Positions 24,621-34,579 of a DNA stretch of 64,000 nucleotides are shown here, piece by piece (position 1 is the stretch's first letter; every line of letters starts with the position of its first letter). The notes under the pieces were generated by a model, which saw nothing but the letters and a program-made list of their open reading frames with translations, did no database searches and was not told the DNA's origin. The translations under genes were made by a program, and so were the position numbers. The stretch is from Nemopilema nomurai (lineage: Eukaryota; Cnidaria; Scyphozoa; Rhizostomeae; Rhizostomatidae), in NCBI GenBank assembly GCA_003864495.1, contig ML133373.1, forward strand, positions 992,001 through 1,056,000, read 5' to 3'.

Positions 24621-25486
24621 TTAGGATCCTGTCTCCCTAACTATTTTCTGCCTGATAAAAGCTAACTTCTGCAGCCATCTCTTAGTTCGTAAACTCTGGT
24701 CAACTAACAAACTAGGACCAAAAAGCTCATCTTCAGTTTTGTTGTATGTTGATCCATTGGTGGAAATACTGTCTGTACAGGAGCTTTTGTGTATGTTGAT
24801 GTGGAAGAACCAAATATAGCATTTTCATGATTGTCATCTTGGGGTAATAATTTATCACTTTGAGCATCATAATTTTGTTTTGTAGATTCCTTTTTGATTG
24901 TATTCGAGACAAAGCTTTGTTGACGGAATCCTTGTTCTTCAATCTCAGCAATTTTCTCCTTATCAATTTCAAAAGTTGTTGCACTTGCAGTAGCCAGAGC
25001 ATTCTGGCTGCTTGTCTCAGTCAACTTTGCAACACGTTCCTTTAAAGACACTTTAACATCTTTTTCACCACTTTCTCCGTTGCTTACATCTGGTTTGGTA
25101 CCTCTCTTGACATATGCATCTTTCTTCTTCTCTTCCTTCTCTCTGCGTCTTCTTTCTTCAGGTGACCGGCTCCTAGATCGATTTCGTCGTTTTCTTTCAC
25201 TCGGTGATCGACTCTTTGATCGATCACGTCGATCGTGCTGTGATTTATCTCCCCGCCTCTCTGCTCGAGAACTCGATCTGCTTTGACTACTGCTGCGCCC
25301 TGACGACTTGTAACGGTTGCTGCTGCTCTTATATCGACGGCGGTCTGAGTCAGTGCTACGGGATCTTGATCTAGACCTTCTCCTCTTCTTTCTACTGTCA
25401 CGCTTGCGTCGGTCGTAGTCAGATTCATCGCTAGAAGAGTGCTTTCTCCTGCTTCTATCGCGGCTGCGACTTCTGCTACGCGCCAT
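24621..25486 (-). CDS. RSRC1: RSRC1-like arginine/serine-rich splicing protein (frame break near C-terminus)
   Basis: Nuclear SR-related protein, likely active in pre-mRNA splicing. From the ATG at 25486 the first ~125 residues are dense RS/RD repeats, followed by KKDAYVKRGT. A helical middle region (VSLKERVAKL, then IAEIEEQGFRQQSFVSNTIK) resembles the RSRC1 block around EAIESDSFVQQTF. The open frame ends at 24704 with an unrelated tail. In another frame, however, the sequence encodes DELFGPSLLVDQS then RWLQKLAFIRQKIVRETGS, stopping at 24621, which matches the RSRC1 C-terminus (KWFKRLIALRQERLMGSP). A 38-base GT...AG segment at about 24772-24809 would join the frames if spliced out; otherwise an indel is needed. 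It lies head to head with the FPPS gene. Confidence 0.65.
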
Positions 25487-25958
25487 TTTGACCAATAAGT
25501 TCCATTATTTGACTGTCTCGTCTTTTCGCTCCTTGAAGTCGGATCGAGGCTAATCCAACATAATTTCAACTTTTGATCAAAAGGATTACTTGCAAAAAAG
25601 GTTTACTGCATTTTTTCTTATATTTTTGCTTCTTTTACCAACATTATCTTAAGTTTGAAAATAAAAGCATCGATCTTTTTTACTCAAATTTCAATCAATT
25701 TCATGGACAGATATTTGCATTGAAATAATATACGCTATCATCAATTCATAAAAGATCACATTAGTGAGACCTTCTGCTTCAAAAATCATGGTAGCGCCCC
25801 TTGTTCTTGTATCAAGCTTAATTTAAGGCCTTTTTCACTTCTCCAAAACTAATGTTGGTTGTAGAACCTATTATGCAGTAATTTTACACATGTCGTGTCA
25901 TTTGCCTAGATGTTTTCTTTCCTTTCCAATGTTTCTAATCTCTATCAAGCTGGTGACA
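25487..25958. promoter_or_regulatory. Shared upstream region of RSRC1-like gene and FPPS
   Basis: The two start codons face away from each other and are 472 bases apart, so the stretch must hold both promoters. No clear TATA box was found; the GC content is low. Confidence 0.45.
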
Positions 25959-28900
25959 ATGGAGAATCAAAATTCAAATGCGTTTGAAAAGTACAGGCAG
26001 AAGTTCATGAATGCTTTTCAATCACTGCTGGACCAAGCTCTGGAGGAAGAGGATCAGATTCCAGAATTGGCATCTCCATGCCAGTGGATTCGCAGGGTAT
26101 GTTTTTATCAGTAAATCTACAGAAAGTTGACATCATTTAGAATCACGTAGTAACATACTTCTATCGAATATCCATTCTATCCTTTTTCAGAAATTTCCAT
26201 AAAGGTACTGAATTTTGTGAACAACTATTTCATACTAGAAACATTTTCAAAAGTATGGAGCAATAAGATCACATTCTTACACACTGAAAGTACTTTTGTC
26301 AGAGATTGCAAGAGGCACTGTTTCCTTATGATATGCAAACTTTATGAAATGGTCAAAAGCTGACCAGTTTTGGATTACCAGTTGCAGATATAGTATGGAT
26401 TTTGGTAAATCCTAAATTTAAAAAGCGATTTTGATATGCAATTGAGATGAGAGATGAAAATGCTGCTTGTTAATTTCAATTTATTTGTTTTTTAGAGCTT
26501 TGAGTATAATGCTTTGGGAGGTATGTAAACAGTTGAGAGTCTCATGTTATTGCTGTTTAAAATTGATATTACCCTTTTGTTCACTGCAATGTTTATTTAA
26601 AAATAGTTTTTAGTTATATGGAAAGAAGCAAATTTTCATTTATAACTTTTTTTGCTACAGATCAACATGGCTAAATTTTAGAGGAATTGCATCATTACTG
26701 ATTAGCCATAAATTTTTGTACTTCTGATTACTAAACAAATGCTAATTATTTTTTAAATTTGCATTTTAGTTTTTGCTTACATGTCAGCTAAATTTTTAGT
26801 AAGTTTCTTTTTCTACTTTTACTCAAAATTGGTCTTAAGGAAAATGCAATCGTGGCCTCATGGTACCAGTTTGCTTGGACTATTTGAAAGGGGGAAATTT
26901 AACAAAAGAGGAAGAGTTAAAAGCCATCAAATTAGGCTGGTGTGTAGAAATTGTGAGTATAATGTTTATTATTTTCAAAATATGCAACACTAGTATAGCA
27001 AATCTATTATGAATGATGATCTGACAAAGCATTTTGTGAGAAGGCCCTCGTACCATGTAGAATTGGAGAATGGTTTTGTAAAGAGCCAATGTTTTAAAGA
27101 CTGGAGTAAGTGACAGGCCTGAGAACATAGCTGATAAATGTCCTTTTCTTAATGCACTCTTTTTAATTGGTTGGTGGAGAAATTTTCAATTTCTGATGCT
27201 GAAGCAAATTAAGGATAGGGTGAAAACATCTAAGTATGTTATGATGGTGGTGGCTACTGATCCAACTCTGTGAGTTGAACTGTTATTACAGATTAAGGAC
27301 TAGCTACATCTTGAGCAACAGAAAGTTCCAATTTACTCTCTTGTTACATTTTGTCTTTGAAAAGAGCCTTTTGTAATTTCTCTGTTTATTTTGCAAGTTA
27401 ATCTTGGGGTCTTCATTTTCTATGAATTTTGCCATTTTAGTTACAAGCATTTCTTCTTGTTGCGGATGACATTGTCGACAGGTCAGAGCTTCGACGGGGC
27501 AAGCCTTGTTGGTACAAAAATGTAAGGAAAATAACAGAGTTTTCTAGCTGAAAATTGAAGTCAATTTTGTATTGTTCTTCTCAACATGAATAGTAGTTGG
27601 ATAGCAATGGTTACAGAAATGAAGTTGTTTATTTGAACTGGAAACTGAAAGAACATGTAGGACCATGCACATGTCAGAGGCTACCAAGGGGTGTTCACTT
27701 CTATGTCTTCCAGAATGGGTTGGAGAACCCCATTGTTGATAATAATATGATCGTATCAAAGAACACTGATTCGCAAGCTGGAAAGTTTGTTTAGTTCCTG
27801 ATTGATGCTCAAGTTGTATAATCAGCACAATCTAATCATAACCTTTTTTGTTCTCCCAAACACCCCCACTTCAAAAGTCCTGCAAATAGAGCATTTTTCT
27901 ATAGATAATGAGTAGCAGAAAAATGGAGGAAGATACAGAACGCGATTAGCTGCTTTAGATTGACTAACCATATGAACACAACTACAACAAAACACAGTTC
28001 TATAAGCTAGTGTCCAGTCGTACCTAAGCAATTTCCCGTAGTCAATGACCCATTGTGTGTCAAATCTGAGCTTGATTGATCCCAATGAGATCATGAATGC
28101 CCACTATTAAATGGTTGGTGAATGCCCACTATTCAAAGCAGGATGCAGATGCCTTTTCGAAAGATGCCGCATGGCCTCCGTTTTTCTCTACTTTTTATGT
28201 TTGGTTTTTATGTTTTACCACCTCAACTTGAATTACAACATCTCAATCTTGATATTGCAGCCTGAAGTTGGCCTTGTTGCAGTAAACGATGCTTTCATAT
28301 TGGAATCAATGGTTTATCGACTTGTCCATCAAGTTTTTAGAAACGAAAGATATTATATTAGAATTGTCGACCTGTTTCATCAGGTAAAGAAACATTTTTC
28401 AAGTATGCTTTTCATTATTTATCTTTAAGCAAGGATTGAAAAGTGCAGCTGTAACAACGAAATACAGAAATACATGAAGTTACAATTCTTGAAATATGAT
28501 CAGCTGCAATGCCTTTATCATTTTCAGAGTTTTTGACAGCGATGTGAAATTATTTGGTAGATTGATCACAAAGTTTTTGACTGATTTTTTGTGATTAATC
28601 TTTGCAAACTTATTCTTTCAGATTAATCTTAAAACTGTTCGCCAACTTGTTTTGTAGATTAATCATAAAACGGTTTATGGACAACAACTAGATCTGCTTA
28701 CATCACAAAGTGGGAAGAAGATTGATTTTGATTCTTTTACTTTAGAAAGGTTTGTTCGAAGTGAACTCTGTTGGGGATTTTTAGGCCCTGTCACTGTATG
28801 TGTTCTAGCAAAAGATGGCATATGAAAACCTTTCCTGATTATCTGCTTTTTATCATTTTCTTTGGATTGAAAATATTTGCTTCTTTCGTAGCTGTACCGG

Positions 28901-30771
28901 TATATAATGATTTGTCAAGTTTTTCTTAGATGCAAAATATCATTGTTGTTTTTTAACCATGGAACTAGATCTGCGATTTTCACAGCCAAGAATTTTTTTC
29001 TTCCTGACTCACATACTTTGTTTGCATCATTTGTTGGCTGTGTGGCCGTTTCATTTTCTTTTTTAGAATGATGTAATTTTATCAACCTTTTGATTCGCAG
29101 GTACAAGGCGATTATAAAATTCAAAACAGCATATTACTCGTTTTATCTTCCCGTTGCTCTGGCTATGACCATGGTATGTAGTCTCGATTTTATAACGAGG
29201 ATAAGTGAGAACCTTAGACATAGCTATAAAAGCCCACCTCCACATTGCTCGTTCTGAAGTTGAAACACCCTGAGTTATTTACTGTTGTATAAACGAGTTG
29301 TAGAGTTGTTCAAAGGTGCTGAAGAAAAGTTCCATAACCCCTTGAAGTTAATTTCCTAGCAATGACAACAATTCGCTTTCCTTCTCTTCATTCTATGCAT
29401 ACAATCCCGAAAATTTCTTCGTCCTTCCATAAAATATATGTACCTAATAAAGGCAGCTAGTTTGAAACATAACTTTTTCCGTATTGTTCTTGTACCATTT
29501 TGTCTAAACTTGCACCTTCTTCAAAACCTATGAATGTTGTCTATTTCCAGGCTGGAATAGAAGATGAAGTGATGTTTAGCGAGACACAAACAATATTGTT
29601 GGAAATGGGAGAGTACTTTCAAGTGCAGGTATGTCGACATGGCAAGACTGATCTAATATAAATTATTTTGTATTTATACTTAATTGGGGTGTATTTTTTG
29701 GTTATGTTTTGCTGTATGATCTCACGCTTTACTGTAACGAGTTTTGTTGTGTTGTTTGAAGGGTATGGTATTTCATTATGATGCATTTTATTGACCTAAC
29801 AGGACGATTACTTGGATTGTTACGGAGACCCATCGGTGACAGGAAAAGTTGGAACAGATATCCAAGAGGGAAAATGCAGTTGGCTCATCGTGCAAGTGTT
29901 GCAGAGAACGACAAAGGAGCAGAGATTAGCGTTGAAACTAGAGGTACGGTCGATTTAAACGCTACATATACAAATGATACTTTCACTTAGAAACGTCCAT
30001 GAACATATTCAAAGAAATTTTGATCAAGCATTAGAAGCGAGAGGTGTAATGGATCTCCTCTTCATTCTTGCGATCAGGTGGAAAAGTCTTTTATTTATAT
30101 TGAAGGGATCTTTTATTGTTGATGTTCCCCTTTATATAGCAGTCGGTATAAGCAGCTCGCTGTTAAGAAATCAATTTGATCGAAAATTTATCACGTGTTG
30201 ATATCGCCGTCAGATGGTGTAAGATTGATTCAGTTGACAGAATGGAACGTACAAGCAAAGAGGAGAGTGAATCCAGCTCGTATGTCTGAAAAATCAATAT
30301 CACAGGAACCCCTGCTTCTAAAAGCAAAGTGCACTAAAACACATACTGATGATTCTGCTATCAGGGGTTACACTCGTTGGCTCAACTCTTTGTGTCTTAG
30401 AAAGTGGCCTCCTTCTTTAGCCATGTTTTGAACATGTTTGAGCATATTTTGAAATGTTTTGTTTTAATATCTTTTATGCCATAAAATGATATCTTCAACT
30501 CATATTTACCATCTTTAATAAAAATTTGGTGATATATTTATGGTCTATTAATTTGATATTTTTCTTCAAGGAGAACTATGGAATAGATGATTCAGCGTCT
30601 GTAGAATATGTTAAAAAGATCTTCGAAGATTTCAAAATTCCCCAGTTGTTTGAGGAGTACGAAAATGAAAGCTACAACAAGATTCTGAACTTGATTGAAA
30701 TAAATTGCAATTCTTTGCCAAAGGAAATGTTTTATGCGTTAGTGAAAAAGATTTACAAGAGACAGAAATAG
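25959..30771 (+). CDS. FDPS: Farnesyl diphosphate synthase
   Basis: Condenses IPP with DMAPP and then GPP to make farnesyl diphosphate for sterol, dolichol, ubiquinone and prenylation pathways. Ten exons: 25959-26096, 26496-26520, 26840-26952, 27441-27521, 28261-28383, 28658-28749, 29101-29173, 29551-29628, 29803-29943 and 30571-30771. All phases agree, giving 354 residues (human short form 353). Motifs: GKCNRGL for IPP binding, first aspartate-rich motif DDIVD (residues 101-105) followed by RRGKPCWY, second motif [10 protein letters not shown] (242 onward), [11 protein letters not shown], and C-terminal KKIYKRQK. Position -4 before the first motif is Leu97 where most animal enzymes have Phe, a chain-length-determining site. 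An in-frame ATG at 25890 would add 23 residues. Exon 2 has only 25 bases. Confidence 0.97.
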
Positions 30772-31460
30772 TATACTCGGATTTATGCTAAAACGGTATC
30801 AAATTTTATACATAAATTGGAATAATTTTTTATTCAAGTCAGTGACTCTTGCAAGGCAATATGCAAATACATTATTTGTTAAGTAGTTATTTCATGAACA
30901 TTTAACGTATTTAAGCAGTATTTTATTTTTCGAAAGCTTTGTTGGTTGTCACGCGATTAATTCTCTCTTGAAACTGAACGATAATGATTATTTCATATTA
31001 TTTTAACCGGAGAAGGAGTAATTTATTGCTATTTTCTTTTGTCAATCCTGCCATTTCAGTTTTGGAAAGTTTGTTTTGAAAGAGAGTAGGAGGGTGTGCA
31101 TAAAGGAAAGAAGCATTTACAATCAGCTAAGAAGATACGAGATAAAGGTAGCTCAAATCAAGGTATATACGGATTGCAGAACAGTTAAAGAAACCGAGCA
31201 GCTTCAATGGCTAGACAGGAAAATTTCGATTTTATCGAAATAAAAAATGGATCTTGCTTTTCAAATCCTGGGGGCTTATTGGTTTTCATTGGGTCTTATA
31301 GGAGGGAGGAGCCTAAATTGAGAAAAGGCTTCATTAATATTTGTAGTAAGAATCATCCTCAACGATAGAATAATTCTTGTATTTGCAAAATAAAAGAAAC
31401 ATCAAATTAGGGTTCAATATCGGTAATATTGTCAACATCAATTATCAACTCCATAATATT
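30772..31460. other. FPPS 3' flank
   Basis: AT-rich, no recognised gene. It carries the 3' ends of FPPS (plus) and possibly of the small minus-strand candidate at 31461-31753. Confidence 0.4.
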
Positions 31461-31753
31461 TTAATTGGCCATGTCTTCTTCTGAAATCAAAAATTCACTT
31501 CATCCCTCTGATTACCAACGGCTTGTAATTTTGGCATCAGATAATTTTTGGGTGGGTGAGCTAAATTGAGAGGGAGTCTTTGAGAAGGAGGGTATATACC
31601 TTTCATGCCCGCAGTTTCGACATTTCTGGGAATCAAAGCCACTGTTGTATGCATCATTCGCGCGATCAGCTGAGACGTCTTATCTGTCGAGACGATAGGT
31701 AATAGAACTTTGAACAGTATCACGAAGGAAAGGTCGTCTGTGAATAGCTCCAT
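31461..31753 (-). CDS. Candidate two-exon small protein, 57 aa, unrecognised
   Basis: Exon 1 (31753-31600) starts at an ATG and encodes 51 residues beginning MELFTDDLSFVILFKVLLPI, ending at ATGAAAG|GTATAT (phase 1). A candidate exon 2 begins after TTGATTTCAG at 31480 and reads EEDMAN-stop in the matching phase, ending at 31461. The intron would be 119 bases. The exon is more GC-rich than its surroundings. I do not recognise a family; the hydrophobic N-terminal segment could be a short membrane anchor. It lies divergent from the dispanin gene, 263 bases between start codons. It could instead be the first exon of a longer gene, or chance. Confidence 0.33.
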
Positions 31754-31931
31754 GATACACCGTCACTACATCAGCTGACTATTTTTTATATTGAAGTTAT
31801 TCTTGTGCGCGAGATAGTAAAAGAAAGATAATTCATTATCATAGCGCAGCTCTTGTCAAAATTGCGATGCTCATGTCTTAGAGCAGGGCTCTGGTTTCAC
31901 TGTTGAGGAGTCAGAGAGCAGCCTGCTCTTG

Positions 31932-31972
31932 TTTGACGTCACAAAGTATCAATTTGACGTTGCAATATAAAA
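31932..31972. promoter_or_regulatory. CRE element and TATA-like box of the dispanin gene
   Basis: TTTGACGTCACAAAG at 31932-31946 contains the TGACGTCA palindrome and is identical to the two copies upstream of the coiled-coil gene. A second half-match (TTTGACGTTGC) follows, then ATATAAAAC near 31966. The dispanin ATG is 71 bases beyond the 15-mer. Promoter use is inferred. Confidence 0.5.
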
Positions 31973-32016
31973 CAAATTGCGATGAAAGATTCAGAGAACA
32001 ACTGGGCAACTACAAC

Positions 32017-33815
32017 ATGGACATTGAAATGCAGTCTGTGGTGAGAATCGACATTTACACTCTTTCTTCTCATTCAAAGAACACATAAAGAAATATCAGC
32101 CTTGATGCACTTAGAAAATGACAGTAGTTAAGTATGAGCAAATGTTTTTGTGCTACTGAAAATTTCTATACTACACCAGGTTAAAGCCTTTCGAGTTCTA
32201 GTGTGGTGGTCTCCAATTAAACTCTTCATTACGTCACCAGGGGTCTGGGGCCTCAGCAGACGCAAGTGGAATCACGAAACAACCTGAACCAATATCAAAG
32301 GGACCACAACACGAGAACGGTGACAGAATAACGAGAAGAAAACAATTCGTTCTTCTCGTGGCTGCAGGGTTGTCGAATTTACTTTGCTGGCCAATCGGAA
32401 TCATAGCACTTTGGAAAATTGTTCAGGTGATTATTGACTTTGGTTTAATTGGCAAAGCGACGAAGTGTTCGTTTGAATTCGTCTACATCTATAATGCTAA
32501 CTCACCCATGGATGCATGGGCTTTTCTGCACTAAACAGAATAACTCTGTATGATAAAGATTCCCAATTAAGCGTTCATCAATGGGCCTGCCGGGCCCAGT
32601 GTCCATTTGTGTCCAAAGTGTCCAAAGGTTACTATTTGTGGGGGCCTATACAAATTACTACTTTGGCCTATTTCAGGGGGCCCCAACAACTTTTTGCCTA
32701 GGGCCCCGGCAATCGTAAATGCAGCCCTGAAGATTGTTTCGCATGAAGGCCTTTGAAACCTGGATATATTCAACGAAGTTAGTCGCTTTTCATCAGCACG
32801 TTTACCAGTCTCTTTTCCATGTTTAAAGCCTCTTACACGATATCAATTGCTTTACACCAAGCAGCTATTAAAACCTTTTCCAGAGGAAAGTGCATTAGTT
32901 AAGACATAAACATGAAATTTGCAGACATACCACAACTGTAGCTTAAGTGTTTCCACCTGTAGCTTAAGTGTTTCTTCGCTCAGTCAACTGCAAATGCCCC
33001 CTGAGTTATCAATTGATGTTGAAGCTCCGATGCGTTTCGTAATAGAAGCCAATGAGGATTAATCCGAAACTTCACCTAACGCTGTTAGCTAGGCCAAGTA
33101 ATTGGTCATAGAAATACGAGGCTTTTTAATCTCCCCAATTAATAAAAGGATCCTACTTTGGAATTGAATTCGCGCCGGAATCCAGCAGCACAAGGTGTGA
33201 AATTTGCACGGATTTTGACCTCACATGGGGCCTTTCATGGGAGACAAGCCAATTTAGGCCGGAAGACGATCCGAGAGAGGGGTTGGGGGTTTGTGGAGAG
33301 GTGATTCGGTACTGCGATGGGTGTGCCAAGTGCGGGAAGACAATGACGTAATTATTTAGACTTTAGTAACACGGCCTGAACATTTCATCACATACAAAAG
33401 TCTTCCTCATCTTTAAACATGGTTTTTAAAAACATTTTAGTTTTCCGTATCTTCTATCTAACAATTCAATTCATAAGGAGAAAAGGTATCTCATTAGAAA
33501 GCATTTTCTTGTTGCAAAAAGCACTCGGGCTTCTCGATTCGTGCATGAAAAACAAACTGCATCAAACATAAAACAATAAGCTTACGTTAACTGGCGAAAT
33601 TGTATTCGTGGTCACAGTTGTTTGAAAGAACTTGTGTTTAATCAACCTCTTTGCATTTCCAGATAAGAAATGTTGAGCGTGGTGGAGACAAAGCACGTAC
33701 CAAAGTTGCCTTACGTGACGCTACGATGTTGCTGTACCATGCATTAGGGTGGGGTCTCTTGCTGTACCTGGTATTGACTATTGTCACCATAGTACAATAC
33801 TCCGCCGATGAATAA
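32017..33815 (+). CDS. CD225/dispanin-family small membrane protein (IFITM/PRRT/SynDIG relative)
   Basis: Three exons: 32017-32040, 32241-32426 and 33663-33815, all phase 0, giving 120 residues. The start MDIEMQSV joins to a polar proline-containing N-terminus. Transmembrane segment 1 is at about residues 44-69, with the family core LLCWPIGIIALWK (conserved Cys57 next to the W-P-x-G-I pattern). A cytoplasmic loop NVERGGDKARTKVALRDA follows; the spaced G-D...A...A pattern is characteristic of CD225. Transmembrane segment 2 is at about residues 93-115, with a short tail QYSADE. The intron right after segment 1 falls near the position used in vertebrate IFITM genes. Family members affect vesicle fusion, trafficking or synapse formation; which applies here cannot be read from the sequence. 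The stop codon lies inside an AATAAA. Confidence 0.82.
32580..32729. mobile_element. Candidate degenerate MITE fragment in dispanin intron 2
   Basis: C/G-rich blocks GCCTGCCGGGCCC (left) and GGGCCCCGGC (right, ending near GCAGCCCTG at 32729) form imperfect inverted ends around a stretch with no ORF. They stand out from the AT-rich intron. The left terminus is not clear, so it may be truncated. Confidence 0.3.
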
Positions 33816-34579
33816 ATCCCAATTATGGCTTGCAAAATTCTTATTGATACAAGCTTCTTTCAATGCTTTATTCACATATTAGTTAAACAACATATTCATT
33901 CGTTCTTTTTTGAAATAGTGTCTTTATTGGTTATAATAAAAAACTCTGGGTCTTCAAAGAGTGGATCTAGCCCTATCGATATTGCACCAAGCTGCTTCAA
34001 TGCACAAAATATAATTCAGTCCCCTTTCTACTGACAAAAACCCTCAACATACTTCGCATCGTAAAACCTGATGATTTCATAAAATACAAAGAACAGGTAA
34101 CGACGAAAAAGCTGTCTAAAATGTTATATAAATAGCCTAGGAACAAATTTAAAAAAATTATTCAGCATTATAAAAGACTGAGCTAATAATGGATAAATAG
34201 AAAATACTCAAAATATAGTACACTAAAGAAAGATTACATACCATAGGCCTGAGTGGTAATTAAAGTAACTCACTTGCTTAGAAATTGTGACTTCGAGTCC
34301 ACCAAATAGGCAATGGGGAAGGGGGGAAGCTGCTTTACTAAAGAGAGAGAATTTGCCACACTAGTGGTCAGTGAATTGCCATACCAGCGAATTATTTAAG
34401 CACGCTGATGCGGTTACAAAATGAGTACAGAGGAATTATAGCCCGTTCAAATCGAGGTACAGTTGACTATCCTTGGCCTAATTTCCAAACATTCTCTAAA
34501 AAATAAACAAAATCGACAATCTAAAAATGCTACAAATTGCATACGAATGCTATGAACAGTCTCTCGGTAACGGTGGATG
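33816..34579. other. Convergent intergenic region
   Basis: 3' flanks of the dispanin gene (plus) and sarcoglycan (minus). No gene is recognised. Confidence 0.5.

Noticed and set aside
25084..25569. 161-codon minus-strand ORF overlapping the RS-rich gene
   Set aside because: It is an alternate frame of the RS repeat region; the RSRC1-like frame has the recognisable domain.
30195..30431. 78-codon ORF between FPPS exons 9 and 10
   Set aside because: Lies wholly inside an intron whose flanking exons join in phase; no domain is seen.
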